Source: UBA2377 sp964525935
GTDB taxonomy: Bacteria > Verrucomicrobiota > Verrucomicrobiia > Opitutales > Opitutaceae
Reading direction: 5' to 3'
DNA length: 64,000 nucleotides
NCBI GenBank assembly: GCA_964525935.1
Contig: CAZGJZ010000001.1
Location: 310,001-374,000 of the forward strand
Shown: positions 9,892 through 20,775 of the stretch, one piece after another
Layout: each line of letters opens with the position of its first letter
Numbering within the stretch: position 1 is the stretch's first letter
Program-made: the position numbers and the translations under genes
Notes under the pieces: model-generated
What the model saw: only the letters and a program-made list of their open reading frames with translations
Told to the model about the DNA's origin: nothing
Database searches by the model: none

Positions 9892-9977
9892 GAGGTGAAG
9901 CGCGCGTAAACGGTTACTCTTGAATTGTCAGCGCCCGCACAATGCCGCAATGACAAACGTGTGCAACCGCCCCCCGC

Positions 9978-10424
9978 ATGTTTCACTGGTTGAACAGTCT
10001 GCTGCACTGGTTTCGCCCGGCCGATGCCGGCGCCGAGGGCGAGGCGCTGGCCGCGGATTTTTTACGCCGTGAGCGTGGCTTTCGCCTCGTGGCCCGCAAC
10101 TGGCGCAATCCGCGCGACCGGCGCGATGAGATCGACCTCATCGGCCGCATTGATGGCGTGCTGGTCTTTGTCGAGGTGAAGGCCCGCAGTGCCGACGCGC
10201 TCGTGCCGGGCTACTATGCGGTAAACGCGCGCAAAAAGCGGATCCTCCTCCGCACCTGCATGGCTTACTTGAAACAGTTGCGACCGGCGGTGGCGACGTT
10301 CCGATTCGACGTGGTCGAGGTGAGCCTGGCACCGAAGGATGCGACGGGCAGGGCGAGTGCGCCGGAAATCCTGCATTTCGAAAACGTGCCGCTCTTTCCG
10401 AAGCATTTTCGCGGTGGACGCTGA
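9978..10424 (+). CDS. UPF0102 family protein YraN, putative endonuclease fold
   Basis: A 148-residue protein of the widely conserved YraN/UPF0102 family with a restriction-endonuclease-like fold. The family signature is visible: EGEALAADFLRRERGF near the N-terminus, the acidic EIDLIGRIDGVLVFVEVKAR core, and a helix beginning AVNARKKRILLRT. The E-D-E-x-K arrangement matches a PD-(D/E)XK nuclease site. The biological role is not established; links to DNA uptake or Holliday-junction processing have been suggested for relatives. It is divergent from the GspE-type gene with about 85 bases between the starts. Confidence 0.9.
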   Translation: MFHWLNSLLHWFRPADAGAEGEALAADFLRRERGFRLVARNWRNPRDRRDEIDLIGRIDGVLVFVEVKARSADALVPGYYAVNARKKRILLRTCMAYLKQLRPAVATFRFDVVEVSLAPKDATGRASAPEILHFENVPLFPKHFRGGR

Positions 10425-10499
10425 GTGGGCCCGGCGACGGGCTATGACCACCATTTCCCTTGCCGCGCACGGTGACGGTGCCGAGGATGCGGCCCTGTT

Positions 10500-12038
10500 A
10501 TGGCCGATTCCCAGCGTCATCCGTTCCTGCAAGGTCTAAGCAAGCATCGCGGCGCCCCGCCGACGGTCGTCGTGATCTTTGGCGCCTCTGGCGACCTCAC
10601 GGCCCGCAAGCTCATCCCGGCGGTTTACAACCTCGGTCACGATAATCTGCTCCCGGCGGATTTCTACCTCGTCGGTTACGGCCGCAAGGCGATCCCCGAC
10701 GGGGAATTTCGCACGCTGGCGGCGGAGGCGATCAAGGAGTTTTCACGCCGCGAACTCGATGCAGCGGTCTGGGACCGCATCGCAGCGAACACCAGTTACG
10801 TGGCCGGCGGCTACGACGACAAAGCGGCCTTCGACCGGCTCGCGACGCACATTGCGGCGATCGAGAAGAAAATCGGCCGCGACGTGCAGGTGCTGTTCTA
10901 CATTTCCACGCCACCGTCGGTGTTCGCGCCGATCTTGCTGAACCTCGGTGCGAGCGGGCTGGCGGCCAAGCATCTCCACGAGTCGCACCACGCGAAGGTC
11001 ATTATCGAAAAACCCTTCGGTCGCGATCTCGCCACGGCGCGGGAGCTCAACAGCACCATCCGCTCCGTCTTCGAGGAGCGACAGGTTTACCGCATCGACC
11101 ACTACCTCGGAAAAGAGACGGTGCAGGATCTGCTCGTGCAGCGCTTCGCCAACGCGATTTTCGAGCCGCTGTGGAACCGGAATTACATTGAGAGCGTGCA
11201 GATCACGGTGTCCGAGGAAGTCGGAGTCGGCTCGCGAGGCGGTTACTACGAACAGAGCGGCGCGCTGCGCGACATGATCCAGAATCACACGATGCAGTTG
11301 CTCGCGCTCACCGCGATGGAGCCGCCCGTGTCGCTCGATGCCGAGGCGATCCGCGACGAGAAAGTGAAGCTGCTTCGCGCCATCCAGCCGCTCGCGCTGG
11401 GACCGGGCGGCGACGTGGCCCGCGCGCAATACGCGGCCGGCATGATCGGTGGCAAGGCCGTGAAAGGTTATTTGGAGGAAGAGGGCATTGCCGCCCAGTC
11501 GGGCACCGAGACCTATGCGGCGCTCCGGCTCTCGATCAACAACTGGCGCTGGCAGGGCGTGCCGTTCTACCTGCGCTCCGGCAAGCGCATGGCGCGCCGC
11601 GTTTCCGAGATCGCGATCAATTTCAAGCGTCCGCCCGGCACGTTGTTTGCCGAGAGCGAGCGCTTCAACCTCGCGGGCAACACGCTCTCGTTCCAGATCC
11701 AGCCCGACGAGGGCCTGAGCCTCATCCTCAACGCCAAGATCCCCGGCCTCGAGACGCGCACGCAGCCGGTGAAAATGAGCTTCCGCTACGCGACGACCTT
11801 CGGCTCCAACACGCCCGAGGCCTACGAGCGCCTCGTGCTCGATGCGATGATCGGTGACGGCACGCTCTTCATCCGCGGCGACGAGGCCGAGACTTCGTGG
11901 AAACTCTGCACGCCGATTCTTGAGTCATGGGCCAAGTCCGGCCGCGAAGGTATGGACAGTTATCCGGCCGGCTCCTGGGGACCGCCGAGCAGCGACGCGC
12001 TGCTGGCCAAGAAAAACCAAGTCTGGCGTCAGCCGTAA
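10500..12038 (+). CDS. zwf: Glucose-6-phosphate 1-dehydrogenase
   Basis: A 512-residue cytoplasmic enzyme oxidising glucose-6-phosphate to 6-phosphogluconolactone with NAD(P)+, the entry to the oxidative pentose phosphate pathway. The Rossmann motif FGASGDLTARKLIPA is at residues 22-36, the IIEKPFGRDL motif follows, and the active-site signature RIDHYLGKETVQD contains the substrate-binding Asp-His-Tyr-Leu-Gly-Lys. The C-terminal half carries YLRSGKRMARRVSEI and RGDEAETSWKL, usual for the family. opcA follows five bases after the stop, so the two are almost certainly an operon. Length is normal. Confidence 0.97.
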   Translation: MADSQRHPFLQGLSKHRGAPPTVVVIFGASGDLTARKLIPAVYNLGHDNLLPADFYLVGYGRKAIPDGEFRTLAAEAIKEFSRRELDAAVWDRIAANTSYVAGGYDDKAAFDRLATHIAAIEKKIGRDVQVLFYISTPPSVFAPILLNLGASGLAAKHLHESHHAKVIIEKPFGRDLATARELNSTIRSVFEERQVYRIDHYLGKETVQDLLVQRFANAIFEPLWNRNYIESVQITVSEEVGVGSRGGYYEQSGALRDMIQNHTMQLLALTAMEPPVSLDAEAIRDEKVKLLRAIQPLALGPGGDVARAQYAAGMIGGKAVKGYLEEEGIAAQSGTETYAALRLSINNWRWQGVPFYLRSGKRMARRVSEIAINFKRPPGTLFAESERFNLAGNTLSFQIQPDEGLSLILNAKIPGLETRTQPVKMSFRYATTFGSNTPEAYERLVLDAMIGDGTLFIRGDEAETSWKLCTPILESWAKSGREGMDSYPAGSWGPPSSDALLAKKNQVWRQP

Positions 12039-12043
12039 GCGCC

Positions 12044-13027
12044 ATGTCCGCCATTTTCGACGCCTTGCCCGGCATCGAGGTCCCGGTTGGTGCGATCTCG
12101 AAGAGCCTCGGCAAAATGTGGAAGGACACCGCCGCGAAGGGCGGACCCGCGCCCGCGACAGACGACGCCAAGGCGACGCAGGTGAACTTTGTGCTGCACC
12201 TCGGGTTGCAGACGACCGCGGAAGACGCGGCGGAGCAATTTCAGACCGCGGTGAAATTTTCCCGCCGCTACCCGAGCCGGATCGTCGTGCTATGCCCGCT
12301 TGCCGAGGAAAACGGCGAGACGGACATGCGCGCCAAGGTTTATGGCGAGTGTCACCTTGGCAAAACCAAGGGCGACACGCGTTGCGTCGAATTTGTGATG
12401 CTGAGCTATCCGCGCAGTGCGCGTGATCACCTGGAAGATCAGGTCTCGATCAGCCTCTCGACGGATCTGCCGCTATATTATTGGGCGCACCGGTTTTCTG
12501 CGAGTGTGAAGCTGGCGGATTACCAGTATCTGCTCACGCGGGCGAAGCGTGTGCTCATCGACAGCGCCATCGCGCCGTCCGATGCGCTGACGCATCCCTG
12601 GCCGAAACCTGAGGCGCTGCGCGACCTCGTGTATGCGCGGCTGCTGCCGGTGCGCCAGAGCATCGGACAGTTTCTCGCGGGCTTCGCGCCGGCGATCCTT
12701 GTGGGCGGCCTGCAGACCGTGACGATCAGCAGCGGGGCAGGCTTGGCCGCGGAGGGCCGGGTGCTCAGTCAGTGGCTCAAAAGCCGGCTGGCGGCGTGCG
12801 GGGCGCCGGATGGATCGATCAAGTTTGTGCCGACCGACTGTAGTGGGGCCCGCCTCGCGGTTGATTTCGGCTATGCCAACCCGAAGCATTTTTTCCGCTG
12901 GTCGGGTGACCTCGCGAGCGGGCATGCGTTATTTGAGGCGGACTATGGTGCGGGCCGCGCGACGCTGCCGGCATCCGTCAGTCTCTTGTCACCGGAAAAT
13001 GCGCTGAGCGAGGCGATGTTTTTCTAA
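12044..13027 (+). CDS. opcA: Glucose-6-phosphate dehydrogenase assembly protein OpcA-like
   Basis: A 327-residue protein resembling OpcA, which in cyanobacteria and actinobacteria is an allosteric or assembly factor for Zwf and is encoded beside it. Family-like features are the central motif DLPLYYWAHRFS and the following ADYQYLLTRAKRVLIDSA, which mirrors the OpcA pattern of a short strand followed by a helix ending in V-I/L-D-S. The C-terminal half (ILVGGLQTVTISSG, QWLKSRLAACG) is the second half typical of OpcA. The ATG lies five bases after the zwf stop; an upstream in-frame extension inside zwf was rejected. The 3' end overlaps the convergent SGNH hydrolase gene by four bases. The assignment leans on context as well as weak sequence resemblance. 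Confidence 0.75.
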   Translation: MSAIFDALPGIEVPVGAISKSLGKMWKDTAAKGGPAPATDDAKATQVNFVLHLGLQTTAEDAAEQFQTAVKFSRRYPSRIVVLCPLAEENGETDMRAKVYGECHLGKTKGDTRCVEFVMLSYPRSARDHLEDQVSISLSTDLPLYYWAHRFSASVKLADYQYLLTRAKRVLIDSAIAPSDALTHPWPKPEALRDLVYARLLPVRQSIGQFLAGFAPAILVGGLQTVTISSGAGLAAEGRVLSQWLKSRLAACGAPDGSIKFVPTDCSGARLAVDFGYANPKHFFRWSGDLASGHALFEADYGAGRATLPASVSLLSPENALSEAMFF

Positions 13028-14277
13028 GGTTCGAGCAGGGCTTTCAACCGGGCGGCGAAAACCTCCGCGGGGCTGTCCGTCTCGCCGGGTGAGCGCTGCA
13101 CGGCGGGCAGATCGATGTCGGCAATGACTTCGAGCGCTCGCTGCTCGGCGGTCTGTTGGGTAGGTGTCAAATCCGGGCGGGCAACCGAGGGCAGCACGGC
13201 GAGGCAATCGTGGCGGGGTTGATCGAAGCTCTGCGACCAATTGAGAATCCACGCATAGGAACGGTAGAATTGCACCTCGTCGGTCGCGGCGGCATCGGCC
13301 GGCACGGCGATCACGACGAGGTCAGGTCGAGGGAGTTCCGGATGCTCACGATACTTCGGCCAGCCGTTGAGTTTGGCTTCCGCTTCGAGCTCGGCGATGG
13401 ATTTTCCGGCGGGGTCCCAGACGGTCACGTCGACCTGTGCGCCGGGATGGATGGCTTGCAGCGCCGGGCCGACCAGGGTGTCGAAAGGTTTCATGGCCAC
13501 AATGCGAACGGGTTCACCGGCGAGCAGGCGGGCACGCACGCGAGGCAAAGCCGGACGCAGCGGTGGCAAGTCGTTGAGCGCGGGTTTTTGACCGATGATG
13601 ACGCCGGCCGCTTCGGCGGCGAATAGGAGATGGCCCCGCCAATTGGGATGAATGGAGTCGCTCATGAGTCGCGTCCATTCGCGGCGGTCGGTTGTATGGA
13701 TGTTTTTAAAGGCCGTGAAGGCGTCGGCGACGGGCACGCCGAGTTCGCGGGCAGTTTGGCGCACGATCTCGGCATACTCGGCGACGCGCTCCGGTGGCAG
13801 GGACGAATCCTCGGGGCGGATCCAGTTGGGCGTCATGAGAATGATCCCGGCACCGCGTTCGCGGGAGCGGCGCACAATCTCGCCGAGGTTGGCGCGAAAT
13901 TCGTCCGGGGTCGCGCTCGCCACGTCATTCATGCCAAACATGGCGACGACGAGTTGCGGGCGATGACTCAGCACATCGGCCTCCATCCGGCGTAGGCCGT
14001 CGGCGGTCGTGTTGCCGCTCACGCCGGCGTTGATCATCTCCAGTTTGGCCTGCGGATATGCGCGTTGGAGGGCGACGCCAAGCGCATCGCACCATGCACG
14101 ACGACCGCCGGTGTGGTAATAAACCCCGGTGATGCTGTCGCCAAAGCAGACGATCTTCACGGGCTGGCCGAGGGTAAGTTGCCGGGTGACTTGCAAGGTT
14201 TGGGCTGGGGCGGCGGGAGCGAGCGCGGTGAGGGGCAGGAATAGGAGCGAAAGGCGGCGGCACAAGTTCACGGGCAT
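13024..14277 (-). CDS. Secreted SGNH/GDSL-family hydrolase
   Basis: A 417-residue predicted exported esterase/lipase-fold hydrolase. The start was placed at an ATG that gives a clean signal peptide (basic MPVNLCRRL, hydrophobic LSLLFLPLTALAPA, cleavage near APAQ); the open frame continues about 110 codons upstream but that part overlaps the oppositely oriented VOC gene. Block I is CFGDSITGVYYH with the catalytic Ser, block III is AMFGMNDV with the oxyanion Asn, and block V is SDSIHPNWRGH with catalytic Asp and His. The C-terminal 140 residues form an extra domain of unknown role. SGNH hydrolases in this phylum often deacetylate or de-esterify polysaccharides; the substrate here is unknown. 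Confidence 0.85.
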   Translation of the reverse strand: MPVNLCRRLSLLFLPLTALAPAAPAQTLQVTRQLTLGQPVKIVCFGDSITGVYYHTGGRRAWCDALGVALQRAYPQAKLEMINAGVSGNTTADGLRRMEADVLSHRPQLVVAMFGMNDVASATPDEFRANLGEIVRRSRERGAGIILMTPNWIRPEDSSLPPERVAEYAEIVRQTARELGVPVADAFTAFKNIHTTDRREWTRLMSDSIHPNWRGHLLFAAEAAGVIIGQKPALNDLPPLRPALPRVRARLLAGEPVRIVAMKPFDTLVGPALQAIHPGAQVDVTVWDPAGKSIAELEAEAKLNGWPKYREHPELPRPDLVVIAVPADAAATDEVQFYRSYAWILNWSQSFDQPRHDCLAVLPSVARPDLTPTQQTAEQRALEVIADIDLPAVQRSPGETDSPAEVFAARLKALLEP

Positions 14278-14374
14278 GCTTTTACTGGTGCGGCGATGGA
14301 ATTGCCAAGGAGTTCTACCCGACGGTGGGGTTTTGGCCGTGAAAACGCGGGGCAATCGTGGTTGGATTGGCGGC

Positions 14375-14770
14375 ATGAAAACACGCGTGACCGGGATCGG
14401 CGGGATTTTTTTCAAGGCACGGAATACGAAGAAACTTGGCGCCTGGTATAAAAAGCACCTCGGGCTGCCGGTTGATGACCAATGGGGTGGCTGCTCGTTT
14501 GACTGGCGCGACGCGAAGAACCCGAAGGCCAAGGGGGCGACGATTTGGAGTCCGTTCGACCCGGACACGAAGTATTTTGGGCCGGGCAAGCAGGCGCACA
14601 TGATCAACTACCGGGTGGCGAATTTGAAGCGCGTGGTGGCGCAGTTGAAAAAGGAAGGTGTGTGGATCGACCCAATAGGAATCGAGAAATCGGACTACGG
14701 GCAGTTTGCGTGGATCAAGGACGGCGAGGGTAACCGGGTCGAACTCTGGCAGCCGCCGAAGCAGAAGTGA
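14375..14770 (+). CDS. VOC (glyoxalase/bleomycin-resistance) family protein
   Basis: A 131-residue protein with the vicinal oxygen chelate fold. It begins MKTRVTGIGGIFFKA, has the paired beta-alpha-beta pattern (KLGAWYKKHLGLPVD, then NYRVANLKRVVAQLKKEG), and ends with KDGEGNRVELWQP, the usual C-terminal metal-ligand segment containing Glu. Such proteins are metal-dependent lyases, isomerases or dioxygenases, or antibiotic-binding proteins; the reaction cannot be assigned. The ATG was chosen because the sequence upstream is not VOC-like and overlaps the signal-peptide region of the divergent SGNH gene. The next gene follows six bases after the stop. Confidence 0.85.
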   Translation: MKTRVTGIGGIFFKARNTKKLGAWYKKHLGLPVDDQWGGCSFDWRDAKNPKAKGATIWSPFDPDTKYFGPGKQAHMINYRVANLKRVVAQLKKEGVWIDPIGIEKSDYGQFAWIKDGEGNRVELWQPPKQK

Positions 14771-14776
14771 TTTCCC

Positions 14777-15238
14777 ATGAAAACGGCGCTCCGGCTGGTG
14801 TCCGTGTTTTTCGCCCTCGGTATCGCAGCGTGGGCGGGTCCGACAGTGGAAGACCTCGGCTGGCTTGCCGGTCGGTGGAAACTGGAGAAAGGCGGCCGGG
14901 TGGTGGAGGAAGCGTGGATGCCGCCGGCGGGCGGCACGATGCTGGGCATAGGCCGCACGGTGAAGGACGGGCAGTTGCGCGAGTTCGAGTTTCTCCGGCT
15001 GCGCACCGACGCGACGGGCGATATTTTCTATGTGTCGCTGCCGTCAGGGCAGGCGACGGCGGAGTTCAAGCTGGTGCGACTCGAGGGTAGGTCGGTGCTG
15101 TTCGAGAACAAGGCGCACGATTTTCCGCAACGGATCAGCTATACGCTGAACGCGGACGGTTCGTTGCTCGCTTACATCGAGGGCGAGAGCGGCGGGAAGA
15201 CGAAGCGGATCGAATTCCCTTACCGCCGCACGGACTAG
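14777..15238 (+). CDS. Exported DUF6265-type protein
   Basis: A 153-residue small secreted or periplasmic protein. Residues 1-19 (MKTALRLVSVFFALGIAAW) form a signal peptide. The mature part begins TVEDLGWLAGRWKLE, followed by VVEEAWMPPAGGTMLGIGRT and FENKAHDFPQRISY, which I recognise as the DUF6265 (lipocalin-like beta-barrel) pattern. No enzymatic function is known. It sits six bases downstream of the VOC gene and probably shares its transcript; its 3' end overlaps that of tyrS on the other strand by four bases. Confidence 0.75.
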   Translation: MKTALRLVSVFFALGIAAWAGPTVEDLGWLAGRWKLEKGGRVVEEAWMPPAGGTMLGIGRTVKDGQLREFEFLRLRTDATGDIFYVSLPSGQATAEFKLVRLEGRSVLFENKAHDFPQRISYTLNADGSLLAYIEGESGGKTKRIEFPYRRTD

Positions 15239-16512
15239 ACCAGCTTCAGCACGGCATACGTCCGCTTGCCCTTGCGGAGGAGGACGTATTTGCCGAACAG
15301 CAGGTCGGCCGTCGTGAGGGTGCGCGCGACGTCGGGCGACTTCACGTTGTTCACGTAAACGCCGCCGCCTTCGATGTCCTTGCGCGCGGCGCCCTTCGAC
15401 GGGGCCAGGCCGGTGTAAACAAGCATGTCGGTGAGCGTGGCACCGGGGCCTTCGATCTTGGCTTTATCGAGATCCTTGGTCGGCACTTCACCGACGACGT
15501 CCTGGAATGTTTCTTCAGAAGTGTCGCCGATCTCGGCCCCGAAAAGGATGTCGCTGGCCTTGAGCGCGGCGTCGAGCGCGGCCTGGCCGTGCACCAGACG
15601 GGTGACCTCGCGAGCGAGGGCCTTGTGGGCTTCGCGCGGGCCGGGATTGGCGGCGTGCTTGGCCTCCAATTCCTCGATCTCGGGGCGCGAGAGGAAGGTG
15701 AATTTTCGCAGGTATTCGACGACCTTGGTGTCCTCGGTGTTGACGAAAAACTGATAGAACTTGTAGGGGCTCGTTTTCTTCGGATCGAGCCAGACGGCGC
15801 CGCCCTCGGTTTTGCCGAACTTGGTGCCATCGCTCTTGGTGATGAGCGGGAAAGTCCAGCCCCAGGCGTTGAGGCCGAGTTTTTTGCGGATGAGATCGGT
15901 GCCGGCGGTGATGTTGCCCCACTGGTCGGAGCCGCCGATCTGGAGTTCGCAGTTGAAGGTCTGGCGCAGATGGCAGAAGTCGAAGGCCTGCAGGAGCTGG
16001 TAGCTGAACTCAGTGTAGCTGATGCCGCTGTCACCCTCCATGCGGGACTTCACGGAGTCCTTCGCGAGCATGACGTTGAGGGAGAAATATTTTCCGATGT
16101 CGCGGAGGAAATCGAGGTAGCTGTAGGGCGCGGTCCAGTCGGCGTTGTTGACGAGGCGCGCCGGGTTGCCGGGGCGGTCGAAGTCGAGGAGGCGGCTGAG
16201 CTGGCCCTTGATGGCGGCGACGTTGTGGGCGAGCTGCCCGGCGGTGAGCAGATTGCGCTCGGCGGATTTGCCGGAAGGATCGCCGACCATACCGGTGGCG
16301 CCACCCGCGAGGGTGATCGCATGATGACCGTAGTTCTGGAAGCGGCGCAGCATGAGCTGCGGCAGGAGATGCCCGACGTGAAGGGAGTCGCCGGTCGGAT
16401 CGAAGCCACAATACAGCGTGACCGGTCCTTCGCTGAGGCGCGCGGTGAGCGCGGCGAGGTCGGTGCAATCGGCCAGGAGGCCGCGCCATTGGAGGTCTTC
16501 GATGAGGGTCAT
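15235..16512 (-). CDS. tyrS: Tyrosyl-tRNA synthetase
   Basis: A 425-residue class I aminoacyl-tRNA synthetase charging tRNA-Tyr. The HIGH-type motif appears as DPTGDSLHVGHLLP, the tyrosine-binding region as QIGGSDQWGNITAGTDLI, and the KMSKS-equivalent as KFGKTEGGAVW, the form typical of bacterial TyrRS. The C-terminal S4 RNA-binding domain is seen in APSKGAARKDIEGGGVYVNN. Length matches the family. It is transcribed alone; the upstream side faces the peroxiredoxin gene. Confidence 0.98.
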   Translation of the reverse strand: MTLIEDLQWRGLLADCTDLAALTARLSEGPVTLYCGFDPTGDSLHVGHLLPQLMLRRFQNYGHHAITLAGGATGMVGDPSGKSAERNLLTAGQLAHNVAAIKGQLSRLLDFDRPGNPARLVNNADWTAPYSYLDFLRDIGKYFSLNVMLAKDSVKSRMEGDSGISYTEFSYQLLQAFDFCHLRQTFNCELQIGGSDQWGNITAGTDLIRKKLGLNAWGWTFPLITKSDGTKFGKTEGGAVWLDPKKTSPYKFYQFFVNTEDTKVVEYLRKFTFLSRPEIEELEAKHAANPGPREAHKALAREVTRLVHGQAALDAALKASDILFGAEIGDTSEETFQDVVGEVPTKDLDKAKIEGPGATLTDMLVYTGLAPSKGAARKDIEGGGVYVNNVKSPDVARTLTTADLLFGKYVLLRKGKRTYAVLKLV

Positions 16513-16611
16513 GGGACGGCGGATTTAACGGGGCGGGGCAGGGTGCGCGCAAACAAATCTTATGGGGCGTGATGCGAAAATAGAATGACACCTTCTTTTG
16601 GGAAAAACGGT

Positions 16612-16641
16612 TTGTCTAATCGCCCGGCCGGCTTCTACCTT
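16612..16641 (+). promoter_or_regulatory. Possible sigma-70 promoter of the peroxiredoxin gene
   Basis: TTGTCT and TACCTT are separated by 18 bases in the AT-richer stretch upstream of the peroxiredoxin start. Each hexamer matches the sigma-70 consensus only partly. It is the only plausible pair I see there; experimental mapping would be decisive. Confidence 0.25.
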
Positions 16642-16706
16642 GGCCCCTCAACTCCGTGCGGCCTGTCCCGGACGGAACCGATATTTAACCCTTAATCCTT
16701 CCGTCC

Positions 16707-17180
16707 ATGCCTATCGCCGTCGGTGCCAAAGCCCCTGATTTCAACCTCAAGTCCAAGACCGCGGACGGTCTCAAGGACATCAAGCTCAGCGACAATTTCG
16801 GCAAAAAGCAGACCGTGCTCCTGTTTTTCCCGCTCGCCTACACGAGCGTCTGCACCGCGGAGCTCTGCGACACGACCGCCGGCCTCGGCGACTACGAGAA
16901 GCTGGGTGCCGATGTGATCGCCATCAGCGTGGACAGCCCCTTTGCGCAGGAAGCCTGGGCCAATACCAACAAGATCAAGCTGACGCTCGTCAGCGATCTG
17001 AACAAGGACACGACCAAGGCCTACGGCGTGCTCTTCCCGAATCTCGCCGGCATCGGCGACACCTCGGCCCGCGCGGCCTTCGTCATCGGCAAGGACGGTG
17101 TCGTCAAATACGCCGAGCAGACCGCCACGCCGAAGGACCTCCCGAACTTCGCCGCCGTCAAAGCCGCGCTCGCCAAGTAA
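16707..17180 (+). CDS. Peroxiredoxin, BCP/AhpE-like thiol peroxidase
   Basis: A 157-residue thioredoxin-fold peroxidase that reduces hydrogen peroxide and organic hydroperoxides. The peroxidatic site is PLAYTSVCTAELCD with the peroxidatic Cys at residue 49 preceded by Thr46. A second Cys at residue 54 has the five-residue spacing of the resolving Cys in BCP-type atypical two-Cys peroxiredoxins. GVLFPNLAGIGDTSARAAF and FVIGKDGVVKYAE complete the fold. It lies immediately upstream of aconitase, an oxidant-sensitive iron-sulfur enzyme, with 36 bases between; cotranscription would fit protection of the cluster but is inference. Confidence 0.93.
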   Translation: MPIAVGAKAPDFNLKSKTADGLKDIKLSDNFGKKQTVLLFFPLAYTSVCTAELCDTTAGLGDYEKLGADVIAISVDSPFAQEAWANTNKIKLTLVSDLNKDTTKAYGVLFPNLAGIGDTSARAAFVIGKDGVVKYAEQTATPKDLPNFAAVKAALAK

Positions 17181-17216
17181 TCCCCTGTTTTCTCCTCCGT
17201 TCGCCTTTTAAATTCC

Positions 17217-20048
<2,832 letters not shown>

Positions 20049-20060
20049 CCTGCCGCACGG

Positions 20061-20095
20061 CGCAAAGCCTCGCCTCGGTGCGGGCTTTGCGTTTT
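20061..20095 (+). terminator. Rho-independent terminator after acnA
   Basis: A perfect nine-base stem (CGCAAAGCC paired with GGCTTTGCG) with a 13-base loop is followed directly by TTTT. It lies 12 bases after the aconitase stop. Confidence 0.8.
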
Positions 20096-20119
20096 CGTGT
20101 TTTTCAGTGATACTGTCCC

Positions 20120-20629
20120 ATGGCTGAAACCAGCAAACCGGTCTATCTCGTCGATGCCTACGCCGACCCCGTGGTCGTGCGCATTGACGGGCGCGCGTGT
20201 TTCCAAAACAGCGCCTGCTTGCGTGACTTCATCACGGAGATGCTCCGGCAGGGGAAAACGCGTTTCGTGCTCGATTTTCAGCATTGCGCGAGCATGGACA
20301 GCACTTTCCTCGGGGTGCTGGCCGGCGCGGCGCTGGAGATCCGCAAGACGGCGCCCAGCGGCAGCCTGATCCTTTCCCGCGTGGGGCAGCGGAATCTCGA
20401 GCTCATCCGCAACCTCGGCCTGCACCGCCTCATGACGGTGGACGCCGGCGACTTCGAGATGAGCTTCGACAAGTGCGACCGCGCGCTGGCATGCCCCGAC
20501 CGCAGCGAACTGGAGCAAGCCCGGCTGGTGCTGGAGGCGCACGAAAACCTCGTGACCGCGGATGAGACCAACCGCACCAAGTTTCAGGACGTGCTGGCGT
20601 TTTTGAAGAACCGCGTGGAGCAGAAGTAA
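20120..20629 (+). CDS. STAS-domain protein (anti-sigma factor antagonist-like)
   Basis: A 169-residue protein with an N-terminal STAS domain. The hallmark is RFVLDFQHCASMDSTFLGVLAGAAL, here given in two parts: RFVLDFQHCASMDS and TFLGVLAGAALEIRK; the Ser in MDSTFLG occupies the phosphorylation position of SpoIIAA/RsbV-type antagonists. The C-terminal 70 residues form an added helical tail with CDRALACPDRSELEQ. STAS antagonists bind an anti-sigma kinase when dephosphorylated. The next gene on the same strand encodes a SpoIIE/RsbU-type PP2C phosphatase, the expected activator, so the pair probably forms a partner-switching module; the serine kinase is not in the window. Confidence 0.85.
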   Translation: MAETSKPVYLVDAYADPVVVRIDGRACFQNSACLRDFITEMLRQGKTRFVLDFQHCASMDSTFLGVLAGAALEIRKTAPSGSLILSRVGQRNLELIRNLGLHRLMTVDAGDFEMSFDKCDRALACPDRSELEQARLVLEAHENLVTADETNRTKFQDVLAFLKNRVEQK

Positions 20630-20638
20630 GGCGGGTGT

Positions 20639-20706
20639 AGGGCGGGGTTTCCGAACCCCGCCAACGATCACGACAAGGCCAAGGCGGGGTTCGGAAACCC
20701 CGCCCT
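20639..20706. repeat. REP-like doublet: perfect 24-bp inverted repeat
   Basis: Two 24-base arms (20639-20662 and 20683-20706) are exact reverse complements, separated by 20 bases. Each arm is itself a hairpin (GGCGGGGTT, loop TCCG, AACCCCGCC). It fills the gap between the STAS and phosphatase genes. There is no T-tract, so it is not a classical terminator. The second arm resembles the single unit between hemG and hemE. Confidence 0.85.
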
Positions 20707-20775
20707 GCAATCCGTCGCATTTCCCGCATATTCCCGATTGCCGAGGCCGCAGGCTCCTGCCAAACCAGCCCTCCC

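Noticed and set aside
10339..10539. Short open frame between yraN and zwf
   Set aside because: Overlaps both genes and shows no family resemblance.
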